The notes below the pieces were generated by a model. It saw only the letters and a list, made by a program, of their open reading frames with translations, was not told the origin of the DNA and did no database searches. A stretch of 64,000 bases of DNA from Semisulcospira habei (taxonomy: Eukaryota; Mollusca; Gastropoda; Semisulcospiridae). The stretch spans positions 212,797,992-212,861,991 of the forward strand of contig BTPG01000005.1 in NCBI GenBank assembly GCA_036245525.1, in the 5' to 3' direction. This document shows, piece after piece, positions 1 through 10,383 of this stretch. The translations under genes were made by a program, and so were the position numbers. Every line of letters begins with the position of its first letter. The first letter of the stretch is position 1.

Positions 1-76
1 CAGCACAACTCCGCCCTCCATGTTTCAAGCACACACTCGCGCGGACAGTCAAACTCTTGTGCAAACTCAGTCTTGT

Positions 77-144
77 GCAAGAGGCATATAGATCCTCGTG
101 AGCCCCCGCACTTGCGGGGGCTCATGAGGATCTATGCCTCTTGC
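77..144. repeat. Palindrome family A, copy 1
   Basis: Near-perfect inverted repeat. The arms run from GCAAGAGGCAT through CTCATGAGCCCCCGC and back. The left arm has an extra TA after GCA. It belongs to the GC subtype (CCCCCGC/GCGGGGG). Confidence 0.9.
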
Positions 145-1038
145 TGGCCTAACATTCTGTATTAATTTTGGAGAGGCAGCAGCCGCTGAATGGTCGATAG
201 ACTGAGGGGGTGAGAGAAAAGAGCAAAAACTTTCTCTCTGCTGGGGCTGGTATTTTTTGTGTGCAGAAGACATGACCAGTCCCACTCCTGAGAGTCCAGA
301 TGCTGAGTAATAATTATTACTCCAGCTATTCCAAGTAACACTCTACACTGACGCCAGGCCGGCTCCACGTTACTCACCCTGTTGAGACTTGAACCCGTGA
401 CCTAAGGCGACAAAACAAAATCCAACGAATAAAGTTACCGCGACAAAATTAATGTCTGTATAAATGTCTGTAACGAAATGAACTCTTGGACAACTTGTGA
501 GGGACTGGACAGAGCGCGTAAGGGGTTTTCTGAGCGCATTAAAGTGATCCCACCGTGAACCAACAAAAAACTATCTTCGTGCGAATATGAATTTTGACTA
601 GAATCTCTCAGACATTCAAGGCTGAAACTCTTACTAGAAATCATTTGATTATCACCTACATAATTATCGCCATCGAGAGCCACAGACCCCCATGCGCTCC
701 GATGTATGGCTTGGACCGTGTGAGCCCCCCGCTGATGTGGATCAGCGCCTCTTGAAAATGGAAGGCGTTGGCTGTTAGACTAGCGTTGTTTACGACTTTC
801 AGCGAAGAGTAAATAAGAGGGGTAAGTCTGATCAATTAGCCCTGGTTATTCTATCAGAGTACACACGCTCCTGCCTGGTCGTTATCGGGAGGGGAATCCC
901 TGTGATGCAAATTGCTTACAACCCTCCGTCTCTCGGCTGGTTAGCCAATACAGTGAGCAAAGCAGTTGAGTCGTGCGTGTACGTCGGTTGGATCTTGGTC
1001 ACCGGTCTGTAAAAAATCGGAACCAACGATTTACAACT
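145..1038. other. No gene seen
   Basis: Stop-rich in all frames and without a tandem repeat. I recognise nothing here. Confidence 0.6.
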
Positions 1039-1105
1039 GCAAGTGGCATAGATGCACATGAGTCCCCGCAATTGCGGGGGGCTCACGAAGATCTATGCCT
1101 CTTGC
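1039..1105. repeat. Palindrome family A, copy 2
   Basis: The right arm is close to consensus. The left arm has drifted (GATGCACATGAG), so pairing is imperfect. An A14 run follows directly. Confidence 0.85.
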
Positions 1106-1426
1106 AAAAAAAAAAAAAAACTTTTAAAAGTATTGCAGGTTTTTTTTTTTTTTTTTTAGCGGTAGAGCTTCATCTTCAAGAGACACAAATTCCCATGAGA
1201 CTTTAAAAAAAAAATGTCATAGTTCAAGGCTAGAGGCCACTAACCAACCCATGCCAACTGCCACTTGTAGAAGTATAAAAAAATTCTACAGAAAAAAAAA
1301 ATCTTGCAAAAGAACAAGATAAGTTGTTAACGGTTTTCTTGTCTGCGTGTCTTTTTTGCAAATTTAAGAAATTGCCCAAGTGTCCTTTCTAAACGTTTCT
1401 TTCTTTGTCGGGTTTTTCTTTGCATT
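1106..1426. other. A/T-homopolymer-rich spacer
   Basis: Contains A14, T18 and shorter A runs. It is the integration site of the LINE that follows. Confidence 0.6.
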
Positions 1427-1442
1427 GTACACACTTGGCAAC

Positions 1443-2037
1443 ATGAAACAGCTCTACAACATTACCAGAAGATTGTCGGGCAAGTATGGCCATACAGAAA
1501 GACCAGTAAAAGACAAAGAAGGCAAGCCTATTGCAGACAGAGCAGACCAACTCGACAGATGGGCCGAGTATTTTGAAGAGTTACTGAACAGACCTAGCCC
1601 ACCCGACCCCCCAGACATCCAGCCGGCAGAGACCGACCTACCCATCAGCTGTGACAGACCCAGCCGGGAAGAGATCAGAAGAGCAGTGACATTTTTGAAG
1701 AACGGCAAAGCAGCAGGGCCAGATGGCATCCCAGCGGAGTCTCTGAAAGCAGACCTAGAGACAACAGTGGAGATGCTGTACCCACTGTTTGGAAAGATCT
1801 GGGAAGAGGAGGTGATGCCGGCTGACTAATCAAGCTTCCCAAGAAAGGCGACCTCAGCAAGTGTTCCAACTACAGAGGAATCACCTTGCTGTCGGTACCA
1901 GGAAAGGTATTCAACAGGATCATCCTAGAGAGAATAAAGAGCTCCGTTGACCCCCAGCTGAGAGACCAGCATGCAGGATTCAGGAAGAACCGATCATGTA
2001 CAGACCAGATCGCCACTCTCCGCATCATCGCGGAACA
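1443..2037 (+). pseudogene. LINE reverse transcriptase, N-terminal fragment
   Basis: The fragment encodes the start of a non-LTR reverse transcriptase. The readable frame up to about 1829 carries NGKAAGPDGIPAE, the conserved block upstream of the palm. After a small deletion and frameshift near 1829 the frame resumes with KLPKKGDLSKCSNYRGI, LLSVPGK and HAGFRKNRSCTDQI, which are standard RT blocks 1-2. It stops at 2037, where the SINE inserted. No ATG of the original ORF is preserved because the copy is 5'-truncated. It is a dead copy without product. Assignment as non-LTR RT is secure; the subfamily is not. Confidence 0.9.
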
Positions 2038-2421
2038 TTGATTGTACATTGCTTAACGTCCCGACAGCAACAAGGCTTTCTCAGGACGTGCCTGCACTGC
2101 TTGTGAAAAAAAAACAACTAAACAGAACATTGAATGTATGTCGCCAGCCGGTCAAATACATTAAATAAACCTAACACATGGGGCCTAAATAAAGCTAAGA
2201 CCATTTAGCAACACACATCCAATATCAAGAGCTACAGGCAGCGCAGACAGTAGGGAGAGTTTTAAAAAGGCAAATACAGGTGAATGGACCTCGGGTAGAC
2301 AGAAACACATGCCCCAGAATAGAGAGAAAAACTCACCCTGTGGGGCTGACCAGGGTGACCCTGGGAACTAAAAAGTACCTAACCCCACCCAAGTCCCCCA
2401 GGGCAGACCCGGGTGGGGTGA
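2038..2421 (-). mobile_element. SINE family 1, copy 1, inside the LINE
   Basis: A 384-bp insertion flanked by CATCGCGGAACA at 2026-2037 and 2422-2433. It reads on the minus strand: a G/C-rich head (CCCCACCCGGGTCTGCC) at 2421, and a 3' end with GGGACGTTAAGCAATGTACA and an AATC-type tail at 2038. The same sequence recurs at 33887-34273 and 48011-48407. The GACGTTAA-type tail resembles molluscan Meta-type SINEs, but no tRNA A/B boxes were found in the head. It interrupts the RT coding sequence. Confidence 0.92.
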
Positions 2422-2433
2422 CATCGCGGAACA

Positions 2434-3282
2434 GTCTCTGGAGTGGAGCTCCCCGCTGTACGTCAACTTTGTGGATTATGAGAAGCATTAACAGTGTGGA
2501 CCGAGAGACTCGTGGAAACTCCTACGACACTACGGGTACCCACAAAGCTCGTCCGCCTGATCAGAGCAGCTACGATGGCATGACATGTCGCGTGATCCAC
2601 GAATGGCAGTTCACCAGGAGCTCCAGGTCAGAACTGGTGTCAGCAGGGTGTCTGCTGTCTCCGTCCTCTCCACTGCCATAGACTGGGTCATGAAGATGAC
2701 CACAGAGCACAGACGAAGTGGAATACAGTGGACACTGTGGACACAGCTTGACGACCTCGATTTTGCAGACGACTTGGCATTACTGTCCCACACTCATCAA
2801 CAAATGCAGGACAAGACCACGAGGCTTGCTGACATCTCGTCCCAAGTGGGCCTCACCATTCACAAACAGAAAACAAAGACAATGAGGCTGAACGCAACCA
2901 GGGAAGAACCAGTCTTGCTTGCTGGCACCCCGTTGGAGGAGGTGGAGTCCTTCACCTATCTCGGGAGCATCATAGACAAAAAAGGCGGCACTGATGCAGA
3001 TGTCAGAGCACGAATCGGTAAAGCCAGAGCAGCCTTTCTCCAGTTGAAAAAAGTGTGGAGTTCCAGAGAGCTGTCACAACACACCAAAGTCCGGATTTTC
3101 AACTCCAATGTAAAAGCAGTTCTCCTATATGGAGCAGAGACTTGGAGATTGACAAAAACCACAGTCAACAGAGTACAGACCTTCATGAACAGTTGCCTTA
3201 GAAGAATTTTGAAAATCCACTGGCCAGAGAAGACCAGCAACGTCAGACTGTGGGAGAGAACAGAGCAGATAACAATAGATGT
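2434..3282 (+). pseudogene. LINE reverse transcriptase, central and thumb fragment
   Basis: Resumes the RT exactly after the SINE. Two frames are used up to about 2690 because of small deletions (YVNFVDYEKH, then YDGMTCRVIH). After that one long frame contains the catalytic FADDLALLS motif (nucleotides about 2762-2788), GLTIHKQKTKTM, the FTYLGS block, and the thumb with LLYGAETW and CLRRILKIHWPEKTSN. The frame is broken just after the residues TEQITIDV by the next insertion. It is non-functional because the domains lie in different frames. Confidence 0.9.
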
Positions 3283-4583
3283 GATGAAGCTCTATGCTCG
3301 TGCATAGTGCTCATACATTAGGGTAAATACGGTACGGTTTTTGTTAACGGTTTGTTTGTGCCGATAGTCCGTGGGGCCTGCTGACTACGTGAAATCTCTA
3401 AGACATGGTTAGCACGGAGTTTTGGTGAGTTCTGTTCAGTGAGTTTTAGGCAAAAGCTGTGTCTGTCAGAGGTCTAGTTTGGTTAGTGCGGGGCTTGACT
3501 GTCATTCTGGACAGACGTTCTGCGAGATACCTTAGCCCGCATTCCAAGACTCTGAAGCCTAGATTTCAGGTATGTTTCTATATATGTAGTATTGATAGTT
3601 GCTTAGTTAAAGACAGTATGCGTTGCTAAGAGTAATTTGCTTGTATAGTGTTGGCCGGTTTGGTTCAGTTATGTTGGTTTAGAATTCAGTGAAGTAACCG
3701 GTGTTTTTGGTATACAGTTATTTACCGAGATGGATGACTAAAGGAATGTAAGGTGTGTATGCTTAAGTCGCTATGAAGATAGTACGTGGTTGGTTAAGCA
3801 TAGTCTTTTCCAGTGTATAGAGTAGTGTATAGCAAGAGTGTTAGGCTATAGTCTGTTTCAAGATAGTGACAGATATGGGGGTGTTACGGAAGTAGACAGT
3901 TTATGAAGCACGTGTGTGTGTGTGAATGAACGTGTGAGTTATTTGTATCGGCCAGGTTACGTGACGTTTCTCATTGATCCAATATGTTGTGTGTTTAGCA
4001 AGCGTTACGTTTGAGTCCTTGTTGTTGTGTTTAGAGTGCTTGTAAAGAGGGAGCGACGGACGCCGAGACGTCGAGTCACCAGACCTAACGTGAGGTCATC
4101 ACCCCTCCAGCTCTTCACTCAGAGTGAGTCTGACCGGGACCGAGGCACCCGAGTCAAAGCGAGAACTGCGCAACAGTACGAGTACGAGGACGTCCGTGTC
4201 ACAGACAGGACTGCAGGAAGAAACGTACAACGAAGGTCTTTCACGCCTAGACGTGAGAAGGACCAACGTAACCAGGCAATAACATCAAACAGGTTGGAGA
4301 CAGTGTGAAACTAAAGCCTAGCCTGGCCGAGATAGTGTGTGATGTGTATGTGATGTGGATGCTGGGTGTGGGGAAAGGAGTGATGTATATAGCTTGATAG
4401 TTGTGAGCGGTTTTTTTTTGTTTGTATATTTATCTTGTATAAAAGTCACTTTAGAAAGGGAGCCCGTGTGTTGAGTTTTACCGCATGAATGCGCCCGTCT
4501 GAGTCAGTGGCGGTGTATGCGTCTGTTGCGTGAGAGTCTGTACGTGCGACTGTGGGCAAGTCTGCGTGCGTTACAGTAGAGAA
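3283..4583. mobile_element. Unidentified insertion of about 1.3 kb inside the LINE ORF
   Basis: The LINE protein stops after TEQITIDV near 3282 and resumes with EIGRRRWGWIGH near 4584, so about 1.3 kb is inserted. The insert has no similarity to the window's other repeats. It has TATA-like (ATGTATATAGC, about 4383) and TTGTATAAAAG (about 4435) motifs and one Arg-rich ORF. I could not fix its ends or a TSD. It could be a solo LTR or a composite of unknown type. Confidence 0.55.
4027..4308 (+). CDS. Arg-rich 93-aa ORF within the insertion (doubtful)
   Basis: Not recognised. The frame is rich in Arg, Ser and Thr, with clusters such as RERRTPRRR near the N-terminus and RRSFTPRREKDQRNQ near the C-terminus. 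There is no membrane segment, cysteine pattern or enzyme motif. If the surrounding insert is a retroelement fragment, this could be part of a nucleic-acid-binding gag-like or leader peptide. It may equally be chance, because the region is locally GC-rich and poor in stop codons. Confidence 0.2.
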   Translation: MFRVLVKRERRTPRRRVTRPNVRSSPLQLFTQSESDRDRGTRVKARTAQQYEYEDVRVTDRTAGRNVQRRSFTPRREKDQRNQAITSNRLETV

Positions 4584-4848
4584 TGAAATTGGGCGAAGAA
4601 GATGGGGATGGATCGGTCACAGTCTGAGAAAGCCAGCTTCCAGTATCACTAGGCAGGCATTGTCATGGAACCCCCAGGGAAAGAGGAAACGAAGTAGGCC
4701 GAGAAACTCCTGGGGTCGAGACCTCCAAGCAGACATCAAGAGACTGGGAACCACCTGGAGTAGAATCGAAGGAGAAGCACAGGACAGGAGTTGCTGGAGG
4801 TCTCTCGTCGACGGCCTATACCCGGGTAGGGGTGACAGGCGTAACTAA
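4584..4848 (+). pseudogene. LINE ORF C-terminal fragment
   Basis: Encodes the C-terminal region typical of this LINE group: RRRWGWIGHSLRKP, ITRQALSWNPQGKRKRSRP and SWRSLVDGLYPGRG-like text, then a stop codon and the short GTAA tail. Residues match the copy at 60470-60688 almost throughout. Separated from the RT core by the 1.3-kb insert. Confidence 0.9.
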
Positions 4849-4869
4849 GTAAGTAAGTACACACTTGGC

Positions 4870-5280
4870 CGTCACCTTTTTGGTCCGGGTTTTGTGAAAG
4901 TATGCTTTCTTCTTCAATGACAGAAAATAAGCTTTTGCGGTGGGTTGTCATGTTTGTTTTTTTTTATTCTCAAAGCTGGACACGTTGAATCGCGGGGTTT
5001 AAGCCACACTCTCACTTCTTGTTTAACCCCCCCCCCCCCCTCCCCCCGCCCCATCTCCCCCCCCCCCCCCGCCCGCTTTTCACATCCCCTCCATCCCTCC
5101 CCTTCCCCCCACCTCTGCCGTTCAGTCGTGACCGCGCGACCCTGAGCAGGCCCGTCGTGCGTCAGTTTTCTGTGTACAGTCGCACGCTGGGACAACGCTA
5201 CAACACGGTGCCGTAACAGCACAAAGCGGTCCCTCGCTCCAACCCCCATACTCTGTAGTCTGACGGCGCTGCCATGTACA
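4870..5280. other. Poly-C-rich spacer
   Basis: Contains two long C tracts (about 5029-5070) and a CCT/CCCC-rich stretch. No gene seen. Confidence 0.6.
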
Positions 5281-5551
5281 CTACCGCTGATCTCCTGTCA
5301 AGGCTGAGGTCCCAACTCCACGCACAGTTTATATTCTACCGCTGATCTCCTGTCAAGGCTGAGGTCCCAACTCCACGCACAGTTATATTCTACCGCTGAT
5401 CTCCTGCCAAGGCTGAGGTCCCAACTCCACACACAGTTATATTCTACCGCTGATCTCCTGCCAAGGCTGAGGTCCCAACTCCACGCACAGTTATATTTTA
5501 CCGCTGATCTCCTGTCAAGGCTGAGATCCCAACTCCACGCACAGTTATATT
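5281..5551 (+). repeat. 54-bp tandem repeat, about 5 copies
   Basis: The unit starts CTACCGCTGATCTCCTG and recurs at 5281, 5336, 5390, 5444 and 5498 with a few substitutions. It abuts the C palindrome that follows. Confidence 0.95.
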
Positions 5552-5563
5552 CTTCTGTTGCAT

Positions 5564-5637
5564 GTGTGCTGGTCTGCGAGTTGGGGTTTTACGGCTGAAC
5601 GCCGTAATTTTAAGGTCCAAAATCACAGACCAGCACA
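5564..5637. repeat. Palindrome family C, copy 1
   Basis: Arms TGTGCTGGTCTG...CAGACCAGCACA around a diverged centre. The inner GGTCCAAAATCACAGACC motif is the family signature. Confidence 0.85.
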
Positions 5638-6083
5638 GGTCCAACATCACAGACTCAATTATTCCAACGGTTTGCGAACAAAGGCTTTCGTCCAATATTT
5701 GTGCTATATGCACACGGCACATGCAACACTGTTTTAGACTTTACGAATTCAACCGTAATTAGGTCCAAAATCAGGGAACGGCACTCAATTCTAACAAAGG
5801 TTGACTCATTTAGCCTGACGCACTACAGCAGGAGATAGATCGAATTTGATAATTCAAAGGTAGTGCCAGATTAGCTTGACGACGTCATGCAACTGACCCG
5901 TGTTCCATGTTCAGACTTGTGGACATAGTGCCACCCGCCGCGCCTGATAATGGCTCTATTTCAGTATTTGGTCATTATTTCAACTCCAGGTTCACGGACT
6001 TTGCTCCGGCAGGTCCCATTGTGTGTGAGATTTACTTTCCTTTTGTACGCAGCTGACGAAAAATGTAAGCGTGTCTCGTGTGC
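5638..6083. other. No gene seen
   Basis: Unique-looking, stop-rich sequence. A weak B-arm remnant lies near 5830-5880. Confidence 0.5.
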
Positions 6084-6088
6084 ATTCA

Positions 6089-6339
6089 CAGGGCCGGATC
6101 AATTAGTTTTCAAAAGGGGGGGGGGGTTGCTCAACTTCTTTTTTCTATTGTCAGGGTCTATTATATATCAAAACACCACAACTGAAACTGTTCTAGGGGG
6201 TACTGCAATAACACTAAAGCATCCCCCTTCTTCTCGGACCATGTTCTGGACTCTGGCAGTGAATGATTTTCTTTTTCAAGGGGGGGGGGGGGCTATAATA
6301 CCAAAGCAACCCCCCCCCCCAACCCTGGATCCGGCCCTG
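6089..6339. mobile_element. TIR element CAGGGCCGGATC, copy 1 (251 bp)
   Basis: Terminal inverted repeats CAGGGCCGGATC and GATCCGGCCCTG, with a 5-bp TSD ATTCA at 6084-6088 and 6340-6344. The interior has G11-13 and C10 runs and no transposase. A second copy with an independent 5-bp TSD is at 57876-58307. Confidence 0.85.
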
Positions 6340-6344
6340 ATTCA

Positions 6345-7081
6345 CTAATCTGAGCGTTTTTCTGTGTGGCGTTTTGCGGTTCAACGGTGCCACAGGCGCC
6401 CGTCACGACGTCACGCACTACCACTTTATTCCCATGACTGAATCTTCGCGCACCCGGTTCTTGCTGAAGTTACTACGACCACACTTGTAGATCCGGGCAC
6501 GACACTGTGTGATAATTCACAACTTACAATATGATGCCGAAGGCTTACTTGCTATGAAATCATTCGAGGCATTCCGCACCAATAGCTGCAAACGTGTCAT
6601 ATAGCGTTGCCAGCGGCAAGGCTCTACGACACTTCCGCAACTATAAATGTGTGAGTCTTTGAATGACTTAATGACACAGTACACTACATAGTTCAGTCAC
6701 CGTGCTAATCAGCTTAGCTTGCAGTTTGAGGCCATGCGAAGGTGGACGCGAAAAGAACAAGTAGTATGGTATTACCTCATCACAGTGTCGGGCTCCTTTG
6801 CACGGTTCGTGAGTACGTGTGAAAGAGGGCAGACTGGGGGGGTGGGGGGGGGGGGGCACAAAAAAAACTGTGAGTATGTGGAACATGTGTCCCTCAGCTG
6901 ACACAACAGCGAGAGCCCCGTGTACTCTGTTCAAAATGTCAGCACTATCAGTCAGTCCATAACTGCCCCTGGGAGACGTCAAACGGTAGACTTATAACAC
7001 AGAAATATCAGGTATAAAACCCTGACAACTACCTCAGCCGGAGGCTGTAAGTGTAATGGGGTCTGGTTTCTGTCCCAGCTA
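6345..7081. other. No gene seen
   Basis: Holds a G-rich tract at about 6836-6857. Otherwise nothing recognised. Confidence 0.55.
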
Positions 7082-7140
7082 AAGGCATAGATTCTCATGA
7101 GCCCTTGTAACTGCGGGGCCTCATGACAATGCATGCCTCA
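7082..7140. repeat. Palindrome family A, degenerate copy
   Basis: Retains GGCATAGATTCTCATGAGCCC on the left and a damaged TCATGACAATGCATGCCTC on the right. Confidence 0.7.
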
Positions 7141-7185
7141 AGCGGATGCTAAAGTGTAAGCTGTGCAGCGGCAACTCAGTGCAAA

Positions 7186-7291
7186 AGATGGATCGACTTT
7201 GATGAATCAAGGGCAGTGCCTGAATAGCTTGGCGCCTGAAGGCGCCAAGCTATTCAGGCACTACCCTTGATTCATCAAAGCCGATCTATCT
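7186..7291. repeat. Palindrome family B, copy 1
   Basis: Arms AGATGGATCGACTTTGATG... and back, centre GGCGCCTGAAGGCGCC. The inner arm change CCTGAATAGC is mirrored as GCTATTCAGG. Confidence 0.92.
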
Positions 7292-7459
7292 CACGTAAGC
7301 GGCATGACTGTAGAAGAGGTAAGCTGGTATTCCCAATGCTCGTTTGATCACATTTCTGGAAGCATTGGTTTTCACATTTTCTTCATAGTAATTCATAGAT
7401 CAGAGAGCCGCGATTTGTACATGATGGCAGTGCGCGGTGTGTGTCTGTGTGTAGGCATG

Positions 7460-7728
7460 CAGGGGGAGAGGGGGGGGGGGGGGGGGGGAGGGGGGCGTGG
7501 GGTATCAGGTGGGGGGGGGGTGGTGGGTGTGTGTGTGTGTGTGCACACGCGCAGAGAGAGAGACAGAGACGGAGGAAGGTCCGGGTAAACAGGAGATGTA
7601 AAAAAAACACAAAAAAACAAACATTCCTTCAACAGAAAGTGAAACACTGAAACACGACTCAAATACCAGACTGACCCAGCTTCCTCCAGTTTGTAGCAAT
7701 CACGCCCGCACGATATACTCCGGCGTAT

Positions 7729-7810
<82 letters not shown>

Positions 7811-7985
7811 ACGCGCGCAGAGAGAGAGAGACAGAGACGGAGGAAGGTCCGGGTAAACGGGAGATGTAAAAAAAAAAAAACATTCCTTCAACAGAAACTG
7901 AAACACCGAAACACGACTCAAATACCAGACTGACCCAGCTTCCTCCTACAGTTTGTAGCCATCACGCCCGCACGATATACTCCGG
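7460..7985. repeat. Duplicated block around a (GT)n tract
   Basis: A block of about 180 bp beginning GTGCACACGCGCAGAGAG and ending ATATACTCCGG occurs at 7541-7723 and again at 7807-7985. Between the copies is a (GT) tract of about 78 bp (7731-7808). A G-rich tract precedes copy 1. The copies differ mainly in A-run and GT-run length. Confidence 0.9.
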
Positions 7986-8210
7986 AACCCGCTCATAAAC
8001 GACTCCATTCTCTGTCCACGCCATCTGACAGCGAGAGATATGTCCCGTGAGCAAAAGATCCTCGTTCGTCTAAAGACCTGCTGCTAACTGGGTAGTTCCT
8101 CTACCGCCTTTTCGAACAATGCCACGCGTTGTTCCAAGTTGATGCGTGTCTCTCCACCGACAGGGGGCGCGACTGGTCGTCACACCAAGCCCAAAGTACC
8201 GAACTGCCTT

Positions 8211-8545
8211 CTAACCTTTTGGGTATCGGTAGCGGTTTTAGTCGCGAGGATTCATGCAGGATGGCAGGGTGTTGTTATCAGTCCTGCATGATGTCAGGGT
8301 GTTGTTATCAGTAACTGCATGATGTCAGGGTGTTGTTATCAGTTCCTGCATGATGTCAGGGTGTTGTTATCAGTTCCTGCATGATGTCAGGGTGTTGTTA
8401 TCAGGAACTGCAGGATGTCAGGGTGTTGTTATCAGTTCCTGCATGATGTCAGGGTGTTGTTATCAGGAACTGCAGGATGTCAGGGTGTTATTATTCCTGC
8501 AGGAATCATCGCGACTAAGACCGCTACTGACACCCAAAGGGTTAA
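8211..8545. mobile_element. Palindrome family H with internal 31-bp minisatellite
   Basis: The left arm (CTAACCTTTTGGGTATCGG, then AGCGGTTTTAGTCGCGAGG) pairs with the right arm ending CTGACACCCAAAGGGTTAA. The right end carries TTAA; the left end is CTAA. Between the arms lie about 7-8 units of 31 bp (GATGTCAGGGTGTTGTTATC core). Alternating units carry GTTCC or its reverse complement GGAAC before the CTGCA. Confidence 0.88.
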
Positions 8546-9023
8546 TCATCTTCTCCTTGGCACAAACAAGTCAAGTCTGAGACGTAATAAAACTGTTCGA
8601 GGCCACATGGCACAAACAACATTCTGTTCTCTCCTCCAGCATTTTTCTCTCATCCCAACCCCCTTCCCCCTCACCCGCCTTCCCCCCTCTCTTAAAACTG
8701 CTTGAACGGCCAGCAGGGAATCCTGAAGTTCTTGTGCTCTATTACCCTGCGAGCTGTGCCTCCTACGGAGCCAATTACTCGAACTGTCCTAACCCTGTGC
8801 GAGTCGGGGTAGCATCTTAGCTACATCAGCCTTACACTTGTTACCTCACGGCTCAGACAGAAAAAAAACCTACACCAACTCTGTCTGACAGAAAACAGTT
8901 ACTAATGTACTGCACTGGGTCCCGTTCATGCGTGGCGGGGATGCTGCCGCGCCACCACTGTCTCCAGAACGCATGTCTTCCACCGCCTGAGATACAGCCA
9001 CAACTGAAGATCTGTACAGTGCA
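8546..9023. other. No gene seen
   Basis: A C/T-rich stretch at 8640-8690; otherwise nothing recognised. Confidence 0.55.
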
Positions 9024-9087
9024 CAAGAGGTATAGATCCTCATGAGCCCCCGCGTCTGCGGGGGCTCACGAGGATCTATGCCTCTTG
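9024..9087. repeat. Palindrome family A
   Basis: GC subtype. Arms pair almost completely around the loop GTCT. Confidence 0.92.
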
Positions 9088-9746
9088 CTGGTGTGAGATT
9101 TCACAACAGACCTGCCCGCCAAAACATATTGGGCGCAATCAAGAAAGACAACCGATGCACACATCCACTACAGGGCTGCCGCCAAATCTACAAAATAATC
9201 ATAAACATGGCTAGCCCCTTTCTGAGTAGTAATAGCTCTTGTTTACAAGCGCCTGCTGCTCCGGGATTCTGGATTTGGCGCCATACACCGTAAGGTCCAA
9301 AATCACAGATACCGAGGCGCATAATGACGTGCAGTGACTAACGCTAGTATGAACGCTAGTACTGGCGAACTCGGTCCTAGCAGACGAAAATTTCAAGATG
9401 TTTTAATGTCAAGATGAAATGCGCAGACCAGCAGGCACAGAAATATTTTCCTTTCGCATGTTTGGCTCAGTAGCGAGACGCGGCCACAGCACAAATTTAT
9501 ACAAGACCGTCAGTACATTCCCGTTGCTGACTTTTGCCTGTGATTGCTAAAAGGGTTTCCTTATTGCGCCTGCTGCAGGTGGAGACAGCCCGAGACACAT
9601 GACATGGCCACAGATTCCAGGCAGTGACAAATCCGGGATGCCAAGCCTAATGTTCGGCGACAGCAACTGACTAGGGCTTCACCACGTGGCCCAACCATCA
9701 CTGACGCAGACAGAAGAACTAAACCCAGGGAAGAGAAGACTCTGAA
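9088..9746. other. No gene; half of a C palindrome
   Basis: Right-arm C fragment (GTAAGGTCCAAAATCACAGA) at about 9289-9309. The rest is unrecognised. Confidence 0.55.
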
Positions 9747-10383
9747 CCAGTTGCATGAGCAAGCTTAGTCCTGCACCAGCCACTAAGCAATGTGCGCCGC
9801 TATAGCGGGGTGAGTGTAGTGGCGCTATAGCGGGGTGAGTGTTGTGGCGCTATAGCGGGGTGAGTGTTGTGGCGCTATAGCGGGGTGAGTGTTGTGGCGC
9901 TATAGCGGGGTGAGTGTTGTGGCGCTACAGCGGGGTGAGTGTTGTGGCGCTATAGCGGGGTGAGAGTTGTGGCGCTATAGCGGGGTGAGTGTTGTGGCGC
10001 TACAGCGGGGTGAGTGTTGTGGCGCTATAGCGGGGTGAGTGTTGTGGCGCTACAGCGGGGTGAGTGTTGTGGCGCTATAGCGGGGTGAGTGTTGTGGCGC
10101 TATAGCGGGGTGAGTGTTGTGGCGCTATAGCTGGGTGAGTGTTGTGGCGCTACAGCGGGGTGAGTGTTGTGACGCTACAGCGGGGTGAGTGTTGTGGCGC
10201 TACAGCGGGGTGAGTGTTGTGGCGCTATAGCGGGGTGAGTGTTGTGGCGCTATAGCGGGGTGAGTGTTGTGGCGCTATAGCGGGGTGAGTGTTGTGGCGC
10301 TACAGCGGGGTGAGTGTTGTGGCGCTACAGCGGCGCACCTTGCTTAGTGGCGGGTGCAGGACTAAGCTCGCTCATGCAACTGA
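9747..10383. mobile_element. Palindrome family E with 25-bp minisatellite, about 22 copies
   Basis: Left arm CCAGTTGCATGAGC...CACTAAGCAA (9747-9790) pairs with the right arm TTGCTTAGTGG...GCTCATGCAACTG (10338-10382). The loop is an array of the 25-bp unit CGCTATAGCGGGGTGAGTG + TTGTGG. Units vary mainly at TATA/TACA. The same unit occurs about 4 times in the E copy at 41533. Confidence 0.95.

Larger units (their letters stand above)
1440..4856 (+). mobile_element. 5'-truncated non-LTR retrotransposon (LINE) with TSD
   Basis: The element lies between direct repeats GTACACACTTGGC at 1427-1439 and 4857-4869, a typical target-primed reverse-transcription footprint. It starts inside the reverse-transcriptase ORF, so the 5' half with any endonuclease is missing. 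It ends in a short GTAA/TAAG microsatellite tail. The coding sequence is split into three blocks by a SINE (2038-2421) and an unidentified insert (about 3283-4583), and it also carries frameshifts. A second, 219-bp copy with the same 3' end and tail is at 60470-60688. The RTE/BovB-like or I-like clade assignment is uncertain. Confidence 0.9.

Noticed and set aside
77..144. A palindrome as a rho-independent terminator
   Set aside because: The stem and T-poor flank repeat nearly 40 times in eukaryotic repeat DNA, with no adjacent genes.
5950..6348. 132-aa plus-strand frame
   Set aside because: It runs through the TIR element and its G/C runs; no recognisable protein.
7393..7812. His/Thr-rich frame
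   Set aside because: Translation of (GT)n microsatellite sequence.
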